Positions 62,108 through 64,000 of a DNA stretch of 64,000 bases are shown here, piece by piece. Source of the stretch: Paralithodes platypus (Eukaryota; Arthropoda; Malacostraca; Decapoda; Lithodidae); NCBI GenBank assembly GCA_032716605.1, contig CM064551.1:47095697-47159696 (forward strand). Direction: 5' to 3'. The position numbers and the translations under genes are program-made. Position 1 is the first letter of the stretch, and each line of letters begins with the position of its first letter. The notes below the pieces were generated by a model. It made no database searches, was not told the DNA's origin, and saw only the letters and a list, made by a program, of their open reading frames with translations.

Positions 62108-62990
62108 ATCTCACTTCCATTAGTTAAAACTTCAGGTAAGTTGTTGATAAATATAACGAACAGGAGTGGTCCCAACACAGGTCCCTGAGGTACCCCACTT
62201 GTAATTTCCCTCCACCCCGAGCCTATTCCATTCACCAGTACCCTCTGTCTCCGATCTTTCAGGAAGGCTTCTATCCATTTCACATATTTCTCCCATATAT
62301 TATAGCTTCTAACTTTCTCTATTAACCTTTTATGTGGGACCTTATCGAAGGCCTTCATAAAATTGCAATATACCACGTCTATAACATCACCATCCTCCAG
62401 AATTTGCATCCAATCATCTACCACCTTAATTAGCTGTAGTACTGTCGACCTCCCTGGCAAGAATCCGAACTGTCTCCCACTGAAAAGTTGGTTTGATTTC
62501 ATATGCTCCATTATTCCTTCTCTAATTACCGTTTCCATTAGTTTACACACAACACTTGTCAAACTGACTGATCTATAATTTCCTGGGTCATTTCTCTTTC
62601 CCTTCTTAAAAATAGCTGTTATGTTTGCCTCTCTCCAGTCCATTGGGGTTTGTCCTGTATTAAAAAGTACCTCAAATAAAAAATTTAATGGCTCTACCAA
62701 CATCTCACCTCCTTCCTTTATGATTCTTGGATGTATCCAATCCGGTCCCGGGGACTTACTTCTGTTCATTTTTTCTATAGCCCTTCTTATTCTAGCATGG
62801 GAAAACTCTATTAGTTCTAGTGCCGGTGCCTGTTTGATGGGAATAGTAGGCACTGCATCATCCGACTCCACTGTTAGTACCTCCCCAAAATATTTCCCCA
62901 GCACCTCTGCTTTCTCCTTATCAGTTTCTGCTCTATTCCTACCATTCCTACTATTCCTATTAGGACCTGAGGGATAGTCAATTACCTCAC
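62108..62990 (-). pseudogene. LINE L5, N-terminal part of RT (split by DIRS-A)
   Basis: On minus: [40 protein letters not shown] (motif 2), [39 protein letters not shown] (motif A), [20 protein letters not shown] (motif B), ending NGSEI at the DIRS junction. The continuation IYLYADDTKLYRR is at 53444, in frame when the shared AT is counted once. The endonuclease is missing: 5'-truncated at about 62990. Confidence 0.92.
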
Positions 62991-63146
62991 TGGACTTTTC
63001 CGCCGGACTTTATAAGTCAAATCATGCCGCGTGAGTCTATCGGTTAGGGCGAGTTCACTTGGCCGGGCCGAGATTACTTCCCTTAGGAATTAGCATTTCC
63101 GCCGGGACTCTAGTGGTACACCACACCACAGCACACCACAAACATT
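62991..63146. other. Unassigned sequence between two LINEs
   Basis: 156 bp without a reading frame. Contains ttttccgccggactttataa and atttccgccgggactctagt, a short diverged repeat about 100 bp apart. Origin not recognised. Confidence 0.5.
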
Positions 63147-63977
63147 AAAAAGAAACTGACACCCAGACTTAACGCCCTCAGGTCACTTGCTCACACAAAA
63201 TTTGGACACAACAAAGAAACTACCACCACAGTATATAAACAATACATAAGATCAGTGATGGAATACGCAAGCCCAGCCTGGGCTTCTAACCTAGCTGAAA
63301 CACATCATAAGACCTTACAGACTATTCAAAACAAAGCCCTGAAGATCATTACAGGCTGCACAGCTACTGCACCCACAGATCACCTACATCAAGAAACCAA
63401 AATCCTCAAAGTCAAAGACCATCTGGACATGAGAGGCACTCAATTCCTGGCAGCAGCCTCCACGAACCAAGACCACCCACTAAACTACATGGCAACACAC
63501 CCACAGACACCAAGAAATATCAAAACAACACCCAGCACACGGTATCACACACAATTATTGTCCTCTCTCCCTCCCTGCCCACCCCGAACCAACTTCCAGA
63601 AGCACATCCATACTCATATCTCTCACCGATCCATCCACTCACTCACAGACAACACGCAGCTGCATGCACGACCTCCCGAAATCCATCCTTCCGAATCCTC
63701 CCTTCCTCGCGAGGACAGAGTCCACCTGGCCAGGCTGAGATGCGGACACCATCCAGCTCTCCTGAGCTATCAGAAGAGACTGGATGACTCCGTTGTAGAC
63801 GCCTGCCCGGGATGTAACACAGCACCCCATACCATTAAACACATCATAGAAGACTGCATTTCACACAACCACTTACGCCAACAACACAATCTACACTCAA
63901 TGAGAGCTCTGTGGGAAAGCCCGATCGTGGCCATGGCCTTTCTCAGGGACTCGGGGCTGTTCGGCCAGGCAGCTTAG
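63147..63977 (+). pseudogene. LINE L7 ORF2 C-terminal region
   Basis: Starts after the RT palm: SVMEYASPAWASNLAETHHK, LQTIQNKALKIITGCTATAP, TDHLHQETKILKVKDHLDMR, then a C-terminal domain with RVHLARLRCGHHPALLSYQK and a zinc-like block ACPGCNTAPHTIKHIIEDC (C-x2-C...H...C), ending LRDSGLFGQAA and a stop. This arrangement (RCGHHPAL..Y..RLD, CPGC...T..H....C) is typical of Jockey/I-group LINEs without RNase H. The clade call is moderate because the RT motifs are absent. Confidence 0.82.
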
Positions 63978-64000
63978 GGAACAACAACAACAACAATGAC
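63147..64000 (+). mobile_element. LINE L7 3' part with (CAA)n tail
   Basis: 5'-truncated LINE whose ORF2 C-terminus is open from about 63160 to 63977. Just past it comes cttagggaacaacaacaaca, the CAA tail, to the window edge. The same 3' end is on the minus-strand copy at 52341-52588 and on both SINEs. Confidence 0.88.

Noticed and set aside
6706..63977. Retroviral or endogenous viral genes
   Set aside because: All RT domains found are of LINE or DIRS type. No envelope, aspartic protease or retroviral integrase was seen.

Overview
This window is eukaryotic genomic DNA, most likely from a decapod crustacean (inference). It is almost entirely a stack of nested transposable elements lying in and around a single recognisable host exon. 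The support for a decapod is indirect: several DIRS1-like tyrosine-recombinase retrotransposons of a kind known to be common in decapods, CR1-clade LINEs with an 'acctaattgta' 3' repeat, and a piggyBac/Tigger/SINE background. There are no operons or prokaryotic genes. The one cellular gene piece is an exon of a ULK/Unc-51/Atg1 autophagy kinase (43749-44014, minus), with a splice acceptor and a GTAAGT donor.

Layout. 1-10.5 kb: a rearranged DIRS copy (C) with gag inverted relative to RT/RNase H/recombinase. It is interrupted by a SINE (2460-2983, 11-bp duplication), a short LTR element (4103-5537, ACTAA duplication) and a TA-flanked Tigger-like element (6537-10273). The Tigger-like element carries a CR1 LINE with a 900-codon open ORF2 and a long foldback. 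10.5-39.7 kb: one old plus-strand LINE (called L3 here), about 3.1 kb of sequence spread over 29 kb. It was split in turn by a minus-strand LINE (10832-13770), a TTAA-flanked element (14488-15116), a divergent degraded DIRS (D, 15401-23505), a tRNA-like SINE (23664-23890), two adjoining TTAA elements (24807-29785, which carries a two-ORF LINE, and 29790-30269) and a full-length minus-strand DIRS (B, 30395-39040).

39.7-45.5 kb: a DIRS 3' remnant (E), LINE L6, a second CR1 copy, the kinase exon with intron on both sides, an RTE-type LINE tail and a 440-bp Tigger MITE. 45.5-52.3 kb: a cluster of DIRS termini (F, G, H) without bodies; G is split by a 4.1-kb piggyBac element that itself holds a SINE, and H is split by a 382-bp Tigger MITE. 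52.3-64 kb: LINE L5 split by a complete 8.66-kb DIRS (A, 53445-62107) that retains inverted terminal repeats, internal complementary region, gag, RT-RNase H and tyrosine recombinase, then the 3' end of a LINE (L7) with a (CAA)n tail.

How the parts relate. The three DIRS bodies A, B and C are one family; D is a second family. DIRS insertions A, B and D have no target duplication, and in A and D the interrupted LINE reading frame rejoins exactly when the element is removed. The SINE has the same 3' end as LINE L7, which suggests L7 machinery moves it. The TTAA elements share subterminal sequence with the coding piggyBac. Almost every coding element carries at least one frameshift or stop, so most are probably immobile. 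The best preserved are the CR1 ORF2 at 6706-9445, LINE ORF2 at 10956-13780 (one in-frame stop), LINE L4 (one frameshift in ORF2) and DIRS-A. Coordinates of nested boundaries are exact where a target duplication or frame rejoining is visible, and otherwise approximate to about 10-30 bp.
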